From positions 35,762,121-35,826,120 of the forward strand of contig NC_088711.1 in assembly GCF_963576615.1 (NCBI RefSeq): DNA of 64,000 nt. Direction: 5' to 3'. Shown piece after piece: positions 49,422 through 61,364 of this stretch. Position 1 is the stretch's first letter. Each line of letters starts with the position of its first letter. Source of the DNA: Watersipora subatra (Eukaryota; Bryozoa; Gymnolaemata; Cheilostomatida; Watersiporidae). A program made the translations under genes and the position numbers. The notes under the pieces were generated by a model. The model did not search any database and was not told the DNA's origin. It worked only from the letters and a program-made list of their open reading frames with translations.

Positions 49422-52400
49422 CTAAACAACGAGTAATATTACCAGATGAACCCAAGTGATTCTTACAGAAGGCAAGAGAACAAAACCTAAATATGAAATT
49501 ACATCTGAGAGTGGAGGATTTAGAAACTGAAAACAGTATGTTATTTTTTGTTTTATGGAGAATTATATGGTCATGATAAAATATTTGCCAGGAATCAGCT
49601 GCAAAAGCTGTGAGCAGCATGAAAGGTTTATAAGGCTTAGAATGGAAGAATGTTTAATACAACATTTAATATATGAGTTACCAATTGTTCAAGCAGGTAT
49701 GTTATGACTAGCTGGCCATTGTTTGGCAGCCCTATATCATCATATTCTGCATAGTTTATGTTGCGCTATATAGTCAAACCTCTACTTACACGTATACTAA
49801 CCTACAAAGTTTCCAAAATTCAATAGAAAATTGAACAATTGGTTAATTCCACACTCTTAAGTAATTTTCAACCCGCGATGTTCGATGTTTTGCAAAAATA
49901 CAAAGACAATAATTTTAAAAAACCTGAATTATGGGAATAACACAAAAATATACATGCCAAGTTAAAACTTCACGATTCAATGTTACATATTTGTCTTTTC
50001 TATGGACGGTGAAAACAAGCCACCAAACCAGTAAATAAAATAAATAAAACTCTGGAGGTTGTTACAGAATATTTTAGTTTGACTGTACGTACATTATGAT
50101 TTTCTAGAAAGCGCAGAAAATAACACCAGGTGTATGGGTACAACATATGTAGACATAAATTATTGCTCATCAGATATACCCCAGTCGTCATAGCAATATT
50201 TGACTTTTACAATAGAGGAAGCCATATAAGGAAATCTGAAAGCACCCTAAACTCAGATCAACTACCAAGACAAAAATATCTATAGACAATATTAAAACAG
50301 GTTGGGTTGTTATACCATATATCTCTATCACCACCTCTACCTCTGGGACCATGTACCTAGATTGCCAAGAGTACACTCCGATTCTCTAAGGTTACGTAAT
50401 ATTAAAATCTTTTTGTATTGATTACTTTTTGTTCAATTTTTTTTATCTTTTACCTGTTTTTTATCTTTTAATGTTTTTGTTTAATTGCAATGCGTTTTTT
50501 TCCGTAGCATTTAATTAAGAAGAATTCTCATGAGACTATCGTAAGATTTGGGGTGTGGAATGAACTAACAATTGCGGGTACACTAAAACCTTGACCTGCG
50601 ATCACTGAACATGTATATTTTATGACATACCAGGTAAAATTTGAATAAGTATTCGTCATTATGTACAAAATGATTTTTAACTTAACAATGTTTAAAGTTT
50701 GTCAAAATACTGCAATTATGTAAATCAATACATATAGATGCAGTTTCGTTTCCCATAGTTTAGTTCTCTATTGCAAGAATTTTAAAAACATTGCTTCATA
50801 CCTCACTTTTTAGTTTTAAAATCAGTTTCTACAAATACAAGTGCGACCGGTAGGGGTGGTGGATACAGGAATACAATATTTTTCATAGTGATGAAAGAAA
50901 AAAAAGAAAACAAAGCGTAAAAACTTTTAGAAAAGCTCGTAAAAAACTCTGTGAAGCCATATAGAAACAGTAGACAAAACTTGACAAGTCGATCAAAAAT
51001 ATAATTTTAAAAGCAACAAACATAGAAAATGGCAATATGGAGGAGTTATGTTCGCCTAAATTTCCCATAGTTGAAGTTATCCTGACCTCCAACTACTACA
51101 CACCATCAGTCCCCTTCATCGCCAAGGCTAGGCCTCGATTCACCTGTCGTCAAGGCGTGTTTTTTGTGAAGATTACTTTATTTAACTTTGTGCATACTAA
51201 TTCTAACTTCAATTTATTAATTCAGTTTTTACATAGTATTATATAATCTATTTGTTTTAGTCATGCATGACCCTAGCTAAAGCAGTTGTTAAGTTTGCAA
51301 CCTGCAAAATGAACTAAATGAAACAAGTATTCTTATAAGAGTAATTGCTTTAGCATATCACAGTTTCAACATACAAAGCAAATATAGAAATGGATTAATA
51401 TTGTATGACAAAGTCTGATTGCGTTATTATACAAATATTTGACTAAAGATATGAACAGCTAAATAAGACGTGAAGCTGATCAAGGAACATCTTGCATATT
51501 TGTATGTAGAAGCTCCATTATATTAATAAAAAGTTGAAGTAGGCACATGCACTCTGGGTAAATGTTTCACATATACTAAGTTTCTATATAGCAAGAGTGT
51601 AACGACACACCCCTATATGGTGCTGCAATGACATCATAGAGAAAGCCATGTCTCTCTCAGTCTGCTGTGTTTCAATGTTGCTTTTTTGAAGCGAAATACC
51701 CATGATATGCGCCATCTTTGTCCCATGGAAACAGCCTTAGCGACCAATGGGGTCACACTTGTGCATGAGCATAGGTCTTGCTTCCCTGTTACTTCATATA
51801 CAGACATGCCTTTACATAAGGCGTTGAACAACCATCACTCTAATATAGCACCCTACGGATACTTGATTAACTTGTTGGCACAGTATAGTGTTTCAGCACT
51901 GACAGCACTGATGTTTCGCTACACTATATAGCTTTATGGAAACTTACCAATAAAGCATGATCTGATGCTAATTGAAAGATGATCAATAACTAAAGATATC
52001 AGCCATTCCCTATAGAGCCTTCCCAAGCTGCATTTAGATGCAAGATATTGTATATGATGTAAAACTAAAGATGCAGAAAATCAGTTCCGAATCGTGAATA
52101 GAATGCAAGACTTGGCACAATGTACCACTGAGTAAACCTACCATTTGACAATGCATTCTCTTTCAATTTTTTACTAGGTGGTTGGCTGAAAAGATGATTA
52201 GGTAGTGATGAATCCAGGTTTGACTCAGGATCTATACCGCTGTCTGTATTGGAACGGGTTCTCTTGCGTTTCCTCGTGGTCTCCTAGTGTAAAATCGTTA
52301 ATGCATATGTCATGTACACTTTTAAACACTGATTATAAGTGGAGTGGAACAACTGATATGGGCACATATAAACAAAAATATAAGAATGAGACTTTTTACC

Positions 52401-55400
52401 GTTTGGTGCACTGAAACTTAAATGCCAGGGTTGGAAAAAATCATGACGTTTTTGAAAACATCAATTACCAGCTTTTTTTTTCATAACCGCTAACATAATA
52501 TTAGTTTATTTTGTTGAAGTGTGCCACATGAAAACATTAGCAACATAACAAAACAACTTTGCATCACTTTAATTTATTACACGTTGTTTTTATTTTAATT
52601 TTGACCAAGTCGTGCAGTTCATATTCACAGTAGACCTCTATAAGTCCCATTTTGGGGGTCCACCTATGAGATGGGAAAGTTCTGAAGAAAATAAATCAAA
52701 CATGATATTTTAGGATGATTTAAAACATAGCCTTTGACATGGAAAAAATCATCAAACATGATTTATTTAGGAAAATTTAAATCACGATTTAAATCATTTG
52801 ATTTTAATCGGACTGTTTTAATCCCTGTTAAATACTATGAGTTGCTTACCGTGACATCGCCAACAGCTTCATCTGTTAAATACTATGAGTTGCTTACCGT
52901 GACATCGCCAACAGCTTCATCTGTTAAATACTATGAGTTGCTTACCGTGACATCGCCAACAGCTTCATCTGTTAAATACTATGAGTTGCTTACCGTGACA
53001 TCGCCAACAGCTTCATCTGTTAAATACTATGAGTTGCTTACCGTGACATCGCCAACAGCTTCATCTGTTAAATACTATGAGTTGCTTACCGTGACATCGC
53101 CAACAGCTTCATCTGTTAAATACTATGAGTTGCTTACCGTGACATCGCCAACAGCTTCATCTGTTAAATACTATGAGTTGCTTACCGTGACATCGCCAAC
53201 AGCTTCATCTGTTAGACTTTCTGTTCTTGTTTGATCCACTGACATCTTCTTCCTTTATAACATGCAGGCGTAGCATGACCATACGAGCTTAGTAAAGGAA
53301 GACTAATTCATTTGAGTTATTTTATTATAACCTTATAAAATCTAGCAATGTTGGAAACAATAATTTCTTTCAAAACTCAAACAGAACATACTAGTCGTAT
53401 TGAGGATCTATACGTGTCCTAAGAACATGAGACAGTTTAGTTTGGCACATCGAAAGAAGACAAATTTTTAATTATATATTATAATGAATGAAAGCGTGAT
53501 ACCAATATTGTTGGGGGATTAAGTAGAAATAAAATATGAAAATCCTTTCTGAGACTTACTAAGACTTCAATTAATTTTATATTAAGAAATGCTCAGAGAC
53601 AAATGTTTTCGGTAAAGAAATGCAATGAAGAAATCAGTCTAGAAGTTACATGACATTTACAAGTTTTCAATTCATTTCAACTTAATAAATATGAAAAAAT
53701 TGCATACCAATATCAATTACCTTGAAAAGATCATTGCCAACTGCTTTAACAATCTTCCACCTAATACCCGTTCTCTTAGCAAAGGCATTTTAAACACAAA
53801 TTGAGTTGTCAATAAAGTAATATATATATATAATATATAGAATGGAATAGAACAAGTGTAGAATAAAATGCAGTCATAGCTCGACATGAGAAATTCAGGA
53901 TACGAGGACATTTTCGAGCAAACCTTTGCCTTGAGATACGAGACAAATTTGAGATACGAGCATATGAGACAGTTCCTGATGCAGTTGCTGGGTGGCCGAG
54001 TAAGTGAGAGGCTGCATTCGAAAACAGCATCACTTGGTCTCTTTCATCTGATCAAAAAGGATTTACCATGGCTGGCTAAAATCGAGGGAAAGAAAACCAA
54101 GCCGGAAGAATACAAAATTATCATTAAGTTTCTAGTGTAAGATTAAAACTTACAGTGAGCCGCTGAGTTACGTCGTCCCTGTCTTACAGTTTTTTCGCTT
54201 AACGATGTGAAACACAAATTTTTTTAGACCCCGTTTTAGTATGATGACATCAACATTTTTCTCCAAAGTTTAAATTTGAACAGCAGCGCTTGGTTTTTCT
54301 TGTCAAATTAGTTTGAACAAAAGTTTTAATAAACTCGGCTAAAAGATGTAATGAGAGCGAGACAAAAAACGCTACGGCAGAAATCGGTAAAATAAACATT
54401 AAACTGATGACAAAATTAAAGTCACGTTTAGTTAAATATTAAAACATAGCTTTAGGTGTGTGTTTGATAAGCTAAACTCACTTTTAGGTAAATTCGAAGT
54501 TTATGTTATGTGGCGTCACAAAGCCTAGTGTACCTAGCATTGTTGTCCAAGTCTCTCTCACACTGCAGTTAGCCACTACATTTGTCTCAAAAGTGAAAAC
54601 TTCATAAAGTACTGTACATAGTTATGTTACATTTTATTGCAGATCATAACCACTAAATAGGTAACTACAGTTGTCCAGGTTACTATACTATTTTGTTGTT
54701 CATTTTTAATATTTACAGTACCTATATAAAACTTTGATGTTTTTGCTAAGGGTTTTCTTTAGATAATCACTATAGGTTCCTATACCTCTCCATACGACCT
54801 TTTCACTTTCTAATCCCAACGTCAGAACGGATTACTGTCAGAGAGCCACTGTATTTTTTAAACGGGTGCATAGTAACCTACCGTAAAACCTCAACTTAAA
54901 CGTCGTGGCAGTCTATTTTTCAACCCTTCTTTTATATGCCCTCGGGTCATGTATTGTATAATAGGGTCATGATGACCTTATTATACAATTTTTTCGCCTT
55001 TCTGATGTGCAAAACAATGATTTTCCACCCTTGCCATACAACATTTTTTTCGTCATTCCGATATCAACAAAAAATTCTCTCATAACTCAAATTTGGCAAG
55101 TCAGCGTTCTGATTATATCATAATAACGAAGATGCTGATATGCTATTCGCCGAAATCTCGCCCAGAACGATTGAAATACAATGCTCCCGCTCTCTCAATT
55201 TGTTCGTTCAGTTATTTGTTATAGCAGGAAATAATAATGAAACAGACAGGTGATAAAATTTTAGACGATGTCGAAGTTCAGTTTAGTAAAATACATGTAC
55301 ATACTAAAACTTAGCTTTAAGTAGGTGTTTAGTAAGGTAAATTGGTTTAAGTTGGATTCAACGTTCATGTTATACTTCTGTCTCGAAGGTAAGAACTCCC

Positions 55401-58400
55401 TATGATACGTACTGCACAACATACATCGTAATGCTACATTTTACTGCAGATCATAACCACTAAATGTACTAAATAAACTAAAGCTATTGTAAGTAACTAT
55501 AGTTACTGAAGTCAACATATTATTTTTAACTAATTCTTATTATGTTCAGTATGCATATAAAATTACGACGATTTCTAGCAGGTGTTTGCATTGGATAATT
55601 ACTATAGGTTTTTATACCTTTCTATACAACATTTTCACCCTACAATGCCATAACTAGAATGAATTAAAATCATGTGGCGAGGGTTCACTGTAGTGGCGTT
55701 TTATTGAAGGTGACGTTTAAATAGAGGGTGGTGATGTATCTTTCGACTAGCTTGTCAGAAATTTGGGAAGATAAATTTAACCCTTTTTCGAGCAAAGCGA
55801 TGCTAAGGTCGCCTATATTTTGCACTCTCCTTTGGGCAGACATTAATGCTGTTAGACGTAGCATTTTGCTAAACCGTTTTTCATATACTTTGAAGTATTA
55901 GACCGAGTTTAACAAGAAAACTATAAAAATATTACCCATATACAGCTATTAATTACTAGTACGCTCGGCAGTCCTTTGCATCATGAGCAATAAGTATATT
56001 GAGAATTATCCAGCGAATCGTAAGGGCTCTTGAGTGGTGTTATGGCAGTGTGCTTGCCTTTGAATCAGGCACCCTGAATTCAATTGCCGTGTGGGCAACT
56101 TTTTTTATCGCTTTAGCGCACTTTGGATAGATGAACAGAAAAACTTTTATGATAGTATAGATTTCGATAGTGCCGCTTTAAAAGTTTCCAAGAAAAAACC
56201 ATAAGAATTTGGAGTTAGCAAATAGACTTCGCTACTCAATAACAATGACTAGCAAATATTCATCTAGTTATTTTACATAGGAAATTTTGATTTGAGATAC
56301 ATGTGAATTGTAATACATCCCAGAATGAATTTAGTTTGTATCTCAAGGTATTACTGTAGATCGATACCATGAGTATAGAATAAGATACAATGATGCAATG
56401 AGTATAGAATAAGAGACGGTGAAACAGTGAGTATAGAATAAGATACAGTGATACAATGAGTATAGAATAAGATACAATTAAAAGAATCAAGATTGCAGAG
56501 TATGAAAGCTTGCAATTAAACAAGTCCATTTGATCAAGAATGAGTTATAGGACGACCTATAAACTTTTAGCCTAGAAACACTTAGGAAATAAGACTACTG
56601 CTTACATTACACAGAAATACTGTAATATGAGATAGTTATATATGGAGAATTACTGAATCTAACAAACATACAAGATTTTGAGCAGTTTGCATTCCAGTGA
56701 CAGTATGCTTCTGTTGACAACAGAGCGCACCACCTCCAGTAACACTTCATCTCCGCACTTCACTTGGCCAACCTTGGCAGTTTGTGCATTCCTCACCACA
56801 GAGGCATTGAACCACTCGTGAACAAGGAGACCAATGTGTGACGGACTTAGCTTTTGTACTGTTCCAGCTATTTGCTTGGCAACTACAGGCTGGAAGGCTA
56901 TAAATTCTGTAAGAACTTTGAAGTATATATGGGGCCTTTCACCAGATATAATTCCAGTGTTGCCCAAGCGCCTAGTTTTTCTTATGCTCACCGGTATACA
57001 CTGCAACCTACAAATAGTCATGATAGGGTGAGGGCTCTTAAAATGAATTATTACGCAAACAAACAGCCCATTTCAGAGCCTACCAAATAAGCTACCTATT
57101 TCGTGCCTTAAGACCAGAGTGTAGCGCATCCCAGTAATTAAATTCTGAATAAGGATATATCAAAACTTAGACTTGCCTTCCGTGACACCTACTTTTAAAC
57201 TGTTAAGCAATATTCCCAAGGAGCCAAATACAGTGGAAACTTAAGAAACCAAGATGCTTTCGTATTTGTAAAGGTTGACTTGCAACAAAATTCACATTAC
57301 AGTTATTTGGTATCAAAAGATGCACCATGTCTTACTCTGCTGTGTTGTAGGTGCAAAATATGTGGAAATGTGATTACAAGCTCTTAAACGCTCAAAAACG
57401 AACAGTTAATCGCCACCATTACGAAAACCCGTAGATTGAAATCGAGTTATTTCTCAGACGTACTCAAGCAATTTGGTTATTGTTTTGGCACGTGATGTCA
57501 TCACGCGAATTGAAAGGCCAATAAAAGGCTCAATATAAAACTTATCGTAGCACTAGTTTATGACAAACATTTCGAGTTTTACCGAAAAAGCCCACATCAA
57601 ATATAGATGCTCGCTATTTTACAGTTTTGTTTCGGCCTGGTCTGATTGGCAAGTCGTAATTTGATCATTTGACTCATAACTTCCTGCCATACAGCGTGAA
57701 TAATTTCTGCGCATTTTTCGACTATCACAGATGACCAACAGACTCGTCATGTTTATCAGAGGATGATATGCACTCCTTCAAGCTAAGGTTAAAATATTAA
57801 ACGAATTTTTACGGTGGGTACTGAGATATCAGTGCTAAAAATGACGCATTACAATGATGATGAAATAGACGCGTAAGAACACTAAACATGGTTTTATTGA
57901 ATGCGAGAAGTATATTTGTGAAAATGTTTCGACGAATGAGGTTGCATGAAAGTGTTAACAGAAGCCATATTGTTTAGCCATGTCCCATTTGAGCCGTTTT
58001 GGAAAGGGATTCTAATCTATGGCGTTTTCATGATGGCTGGAATTAACTGTTCGTGTTTTTGAGCTTTTAAGAAATTAAATAACACTTCCACATATTTCGT
58101 ACCTACAACACAGCAGAGTAAGACATGGTGAATCTTTTGATACCAAACAACTGTAATGTGAATTTTGTTGCAAGTAAACTTTCAAGTCAGCTACAATTGA
58201 AAAAATTCCATATTTTGTTGACATAATATTTGCCCTCTTCATCATAATTTTACATAGTAACAAAATCCCAAAGTGTTGTATGTTGACTAACAGAAGACCC
58301 AAGAAGATACTGGCAAATCGCCAAAACAGACATGTAGCATAATTTAAAGATATTTCGCAAGTAAATCGTTTTTAATTAAAATGTTATGCTATTCATAACT

Positions 58401-60522
58401 TTTCATAACTATTCATAACTATTCATATGCTTTTTCACATATATAGCCTAATACGATGCACGATAAAGTTTTATTTGTTGTGCGAAACAAACAAGCAAGA
58501 AAACTAAGTTGTACCGTGCTGGGATAAAGGCAGGGTATTAAAAGAACGTTTGCAAATCAACTGTTTATGAAATGCATGAATCTATAGTGAACCACAGAGT
58601 ATGCTGAATCATGGAACGCATTGAAGTAATGTACAGTATACAACTAACTAATAAAACCTGTCAATTTAGGAGAATACTTTAGCGAACATGATTGCGATCA
58701 TGTTCGCTAAAGTATGATGATCGATCATGATCGATCATAACAACATCCTAAGTGAAACTCAACATGGTTTCCGCAAAAACACAGCTGTGAATCACAGCTT
58801 ATTCATACAATATCAGATTTAGCTTCTTATAACAATCACAATACTCAAGTAGACGTTTTAGATCTAGATTTTAGTAAAGCCTTTGATACGGTCCCTCACA
58901 ATAAATTATTGCATAAACTTATATACTATGGCCTAAATCCAAACATAGTGGCATGGATCCGAGACTGGCTCTCGGGTCGAACATTCAGGGTCATCGTTAA
59001 TGGTTGTCTTTCTCAGCCGACCCAGGTGACCTCGGGTGTGCCTCAGGGTTCAGTGCTCGGACCACTACTTTTTCTCATTTACATCAATGACCTGCCAGAT
59101 GCTTTAAACTGTCCATCAACATCTATACGCTTATTTGCCGATGATGCCATCCTTTACAGGCCTGTTAGTTGCGTGTCCGACAGCCAAGCATTGCAGGACC
59201 AGTTGAGCAGAGTTGCTGCGTGGGCCGGATCTTGGCAGCTAAAGTTTAATGTAGCTAAATGCACATCCACGTCAATGGAGCCGGTTAAATTTTTGCATAC
59301 ATACAGTTATGGAGGCACTCCGCTTATTTCATCCCATTCCTTTGTGTACCTGGGCATACAGGTTTCTAAATCACTCAATTTTAGTGATCATATAAATTTT
59401 ATTATGCGTAAGGCTAATGCCACCCTTTACATGCTTATGCGAACTCTCAAAGGAACTTCCCATGCTGTTAAGAGAACGGCTTATTTTAGTGTATGTCGTC
59501 CTTTACTGGAGTATGCTTCAGAGGTGTGGAATCCACATTTTATGTACATCATTAGGGATTTAGAAGCCATAAACAGAAGAGCGTTCACATGGGCAAACGG
59601 TTTTAGAAAGTATGACAGTATTACATCTTCAATGGAAAACATGTCTTGGCACACTCTTGAGGAGAGAAGATGCACTAAGGATAAAAACACTTTACTGAAA
59701 ATTTTAAATCAAGACCCTATGGTCGATTTTAAAAAGTTTACACTGTGCAACTCCGCCTATTTTACTCGTGGGTCTAATATTAGGCACACTATTAATACAG
59801 ATGCCATGAAGTTCTCATTTTTTAACCGAGTCATGAAGTTTTGATATATATGGAACAAGCTCAATAGCAGATTTTATTTAACTCTCGATTTCACAAGAAT
59901 ATCTGATCTCTTTTATCGTTATAGTCGCATCTTATCTCTAAAGGCTTATCGGGCCACAAGAGATATTTTATCGAGATAGATAGATAGATTGCTAATGCCG
60001 CCATGCGCTCTCATCATTTTGAAAATGTTGCAACTGACAAATAATAAAATTAAAAACAAAGCAACATAGAAATGTTCAATGTAGAATAGCCAGACATGTA
60101 CATCTGAGGTAAGATATACGTACCTGCCAACTCTCACGCATTGGGCGTGAGACTCACACAATCACCCCAAAGAAAAAATAAAAATGCGTGAGATTTTTGC
60201 CGCAATTTCCACGATTTTATATATACTATCATTGATACATCAATTGCCCCAAAACCAAATATCACGCATTGCCCCACTCTGGGGTTGGCAGGTCTGTACA
60301 TATATATAATTGAAATTAAATTGCATATATATACCTCTCATCAAATTTACCAAGCTTAGCATTGAGCATTGATTTTATGTATTCTGCTTCATTGCCAATA
60401 TATTTTGGTGGTAATGCAATAGATATTTCTCGTTCAACTATAGAGAGACAAGCATATTCGTTCAAAAGCTTTTCTTCGGCGTTAGGAAACAAAAAACCAC
60501 GCTCGAGGACGGGCGCAGACAT
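48982..60522 (-). CDS. POLR1F: RNA polymerase I subunit RPA43 (whole gene)
   Basis: Five coding exons on the minus strand: 60522-60335, 57007-56672, 53760-53721, 52283-52142, 49421-48982. The sum is 1,146 nt, 381 residues, and every junction keeps phase. RPA43 pairs with the A14/RPA14-type partner to form the Pol I stalk (the Rpb7/Rpb4 counterpart), contacts the initiation factor RRN3 and works in the nucleolus on rRNA genes. The first exon has the Rpb7-type N-terminal fold. The second has the OB fold (KLSPSHIGLLVHEWFNASV, matching KVSSSHIGCLVHGCFNASI of human). The last two exons form a long Lys-rich, Asp/Ser-rich tail with KSPKKKKKKKHKS, as in the vertebrate protein. The start ATG has an in-frame stop 27 bp upstream. 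Confidence 0.92.
49975..50325 (+). pseudogene. Partial Ly6 duplicate (end of exon 2 plus intron)
   Basis: FVFSMDGENKPPNQ-stop replaces FVFFMDGKDEPT of the Ly6 gene and is followed by ~270 bp similar to the start of Ly6 intron 2 (GGAGGTTGTTA, CAGGTGTATGG, TAAATTATTGCTCATCAGAT). No exon 1 or 3 copy is seen. It lies antisense inside POLR1F intron 4. Confidence 0.8.
52142..52283 (-). CDS. POLR1F: POLR1F exon 4
   Basis: Minus-strand acceptor tacactag, donor AATG|GTAGGT. It encodes a basic ETTRKRKRTRSNTDSGID segment and a Ser/Pro-rich stretch. Phase 0 in, phase 1 out. Confidence 0.85.
52825..53208. repeat. Eight identical 48-bp tandem repeats
   Basis: The unit CTGTTAAATACTATGAGTTG... (48 bp) is repeated eight times without a visible difference, at 52825, 52873 and so on to 53161. 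It is in POLR1F intron 3. Each unit read on the minus strand contains CACGGTAAGC, a good splice-donor match. Confidence 0.97.
53721..53760 (-). CDS. POLR1F: POLR1F 40-nt exon 3
   Basis: Minus-strand acceptor gggtattag, donor TTCAAG|GTAATT. It completes LLKIL then encodes WKIVKAVGNDLFK. Phase 2 in and phase 0 out agree with both neighbours. Confidence 0.75.
54153..54851. mobile_element. TA-flanked TIR element, CAGTGAGCCGCTGAG ends
   Basis: Left end CAGTGAGCCGCTGAGTTACG and right end (reverse complement CAGTGGCTCTCTGACAGTAA) are imperfect inverted repeats with TA outside. The interior is similar to 54985-55690. Confidence 0.7.
54882..55735. mobile_element. Composite: second copy inside another TIR element
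   Basis: The inner part (to 55690) is a diverged copy of 54153-54851; compare GCAGATCATAACCACTAAAT in both. The outer ends (ACCTCAACTTAAACGTC and, inverted, ACCCTCTATTTAAACGTC) belong to a different element. Confidence 0.6.
56025..56165 (+). repeat. tRNA-derived SINE
   Basis: Box-A-like GAGTGGTGTTATGGCAGTG and a weak box-B-like GAATTCAATTGCC. Its tail matches 36270-36330. Confidence 0.65.
56375..56485. repeat. ~31-bp tandem repeat, GAGTATAGAATAAGATACA
   Basis: Four imperfect units, within POLR1F intron 2. Confidence 0.85.
56672..57007 (-). CDS. POLR1F: POLR1F exon 2 (OB fold)
   Basis: Minus-strand acceptor ctatttgtag, donor ATCTT|GTATGT. Encodes SGERPHIYFKVLTEFIAFQP and KLSPSHIGLLVHEWFNASV, the most conserved RPA43 block. 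Phase 2 in and out. Confidence 0.95.
57273..58181. mobile_element. ~910-bp DNA element with long inverted ends (copy B)
   Basis: Same family as 32905-33797. Ends GGTTGACTTGCAACAAAATT ... AATTTTGTTGCAAGTAAAC. The interior is in the reverse orientation relative to copy A. It lies in POLR1F intron 1. Confidence 0.9.
58674..58715. repeat. Perfect 19-bp-arm hairpin
   Basis: ATACTTTAGCGAACATGAT, loop TGCG, then the exact complement. It sits about 30 bp before the truncated retrotransposon. Confidence 0.9.
58740..59979 (+). mobile_element. 5'-truncated non-LTR retrotransposon (reverse transcriptase)
   Basis: Contains conserved blocks of a LINE reverse transcriptase: QHGFRKNTAVN, DFSKAFDTVPH, SGVPQGSVLGPLLFLIYIND and LFADDAIL, with FADD as the catalytic box. 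A frameshift near 58805 separates the first block. An in-frame TGA at 59842 precedes about 44 more plausible codons ending at 59979, next to a short GATA run. There is no endonuclease domain. Jockey/CR1-like by the motifs; the clade is not certain. Confidence 0.92.
60335..60522 (-). CDS. POLR1F: POLR1F exon 1
   Basis: Starts MSAPVLERGFLFPNAEEKLL and continues to SIALPPKYIGNEAEYIKSML, matching the (H)IALSPRYL(N) region of human RPA43. Minus-strand donor GAGAG|GTATAT, phase 2. Confidence 0.9.
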
Positions 60523-61304
60523 CTTTTTTGTCTCAATTATAACAAATCATTTTATGTTTTTTTTTATGTACGCGTTATATTTTTTTTTTAATATTTATTA
60601 GTTATACATAACAAATATTCAATATAATTTTTCATAAAAATCTTTTCAATGTGAACACTTTGTTTGAGGCGTTTTACATTAGATTTCAAACCGAGCAGGC
60701 CTTCAAGTCTAATAATCTTCGTAGCCGTGACATATAGCACCTTACCTTATGTGAGAACTAGCTGTGATCTACTTTTTTCATCCAATTTTAAGTTTTTGAA
60801 AACTTAGTCGCTTTAGCTTGTTACTTGTATCCGCCATAAAACTACCAATAACCTTTGTAAGCTTTGCTATCACTTACTTTGATAGGATTGTCCCACGTAT
60901 CATTGCGTGTTTTCTCGTTTTAACCATAAATTGCTTCGTAATGTTGTTGATACATTTACCATGAGCTATGCGCCATGGAATATAGTGCATGCATATGTAT
61001 TAGGTAAGTTTGACAGTCGTCAGTTTGCACAGTCGCAGCGAAAGTACAGGCATCTCGGTTAACCTTGTGCTGAAAGTGAGATTTTAAGAATGCTAATGGA
61101 GTTCTATAATTAATTAAAGGGATAGCTATGTTTTTATATAGTTTCTTGGCGATGCTTAAAATTTCTCTTTGGCTTGTCAGTACTTGATTGTCATATTAAT
61201 AACGAAAATATCAACATGTTACGCTTATGTTATTCGTTGAGCATTTGTTACTAGGTGAATAGTAGAAGACACTGTGTAGGCCTGCACAGATATTGTTGTC
61301 AAGA
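60523..61304. promoter_or_regulatory. Divergent POLR1F / CKAP5 intergenic region
   Basis: The two start codons point away from each other across 782 bp. No gene lies between. The core includes T-tracts near 60550-60595 and no clear TATA box at the expected spacing. A shared bidirectional promoter is inference from layout. Confidence 0.6.
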
Positions 61305-61364
61305 ATGGCAGAGGATCAGACAGAGTGGATTAAACTTCCTCCTGATGAAAAATGTGTTCACAAG
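61305..61364 (+). CDS. CKAP5: CKAP5 / XMAP215 first coding exon (partial gene)
   Basis: The 20-codon exon MAEDQTEWIKLPPDEKCVHK matches the N-terminus of human CKAP5 (MGDDSEWLKLPVDQKCEHK), which leads into the first TOG domain. The start context is aagaATGG (A at -3, G at +4). The donor AAG|GTTAGC leaves phase 0. CKAP5 adds tubulin at microtubule plus ends and stabilises spindles and kinetochore fibres. Exon 2 (expected to begin LWKARL-like) is not found before 64000. Confidence 0.88.

Noticed and set aside
52734-53234. 166-codon frame with a 16-residue repeat
   Set aside because: A 48-bp tandem repeat within the POLR1F intron; no signal peptide, splice partner or upstream coding support.
45970-53234. 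CRISPR-like arrays
   Set aside because: The repeats are head-to-tail minisatellites with no unique spacers, and the genome is animal.
53886-54140. 84-codon frame with FALRYETNLRYEH
   Set aside because: Looks like translated transposon end sequence (repeated GAGATACGAG words), not a host exon.
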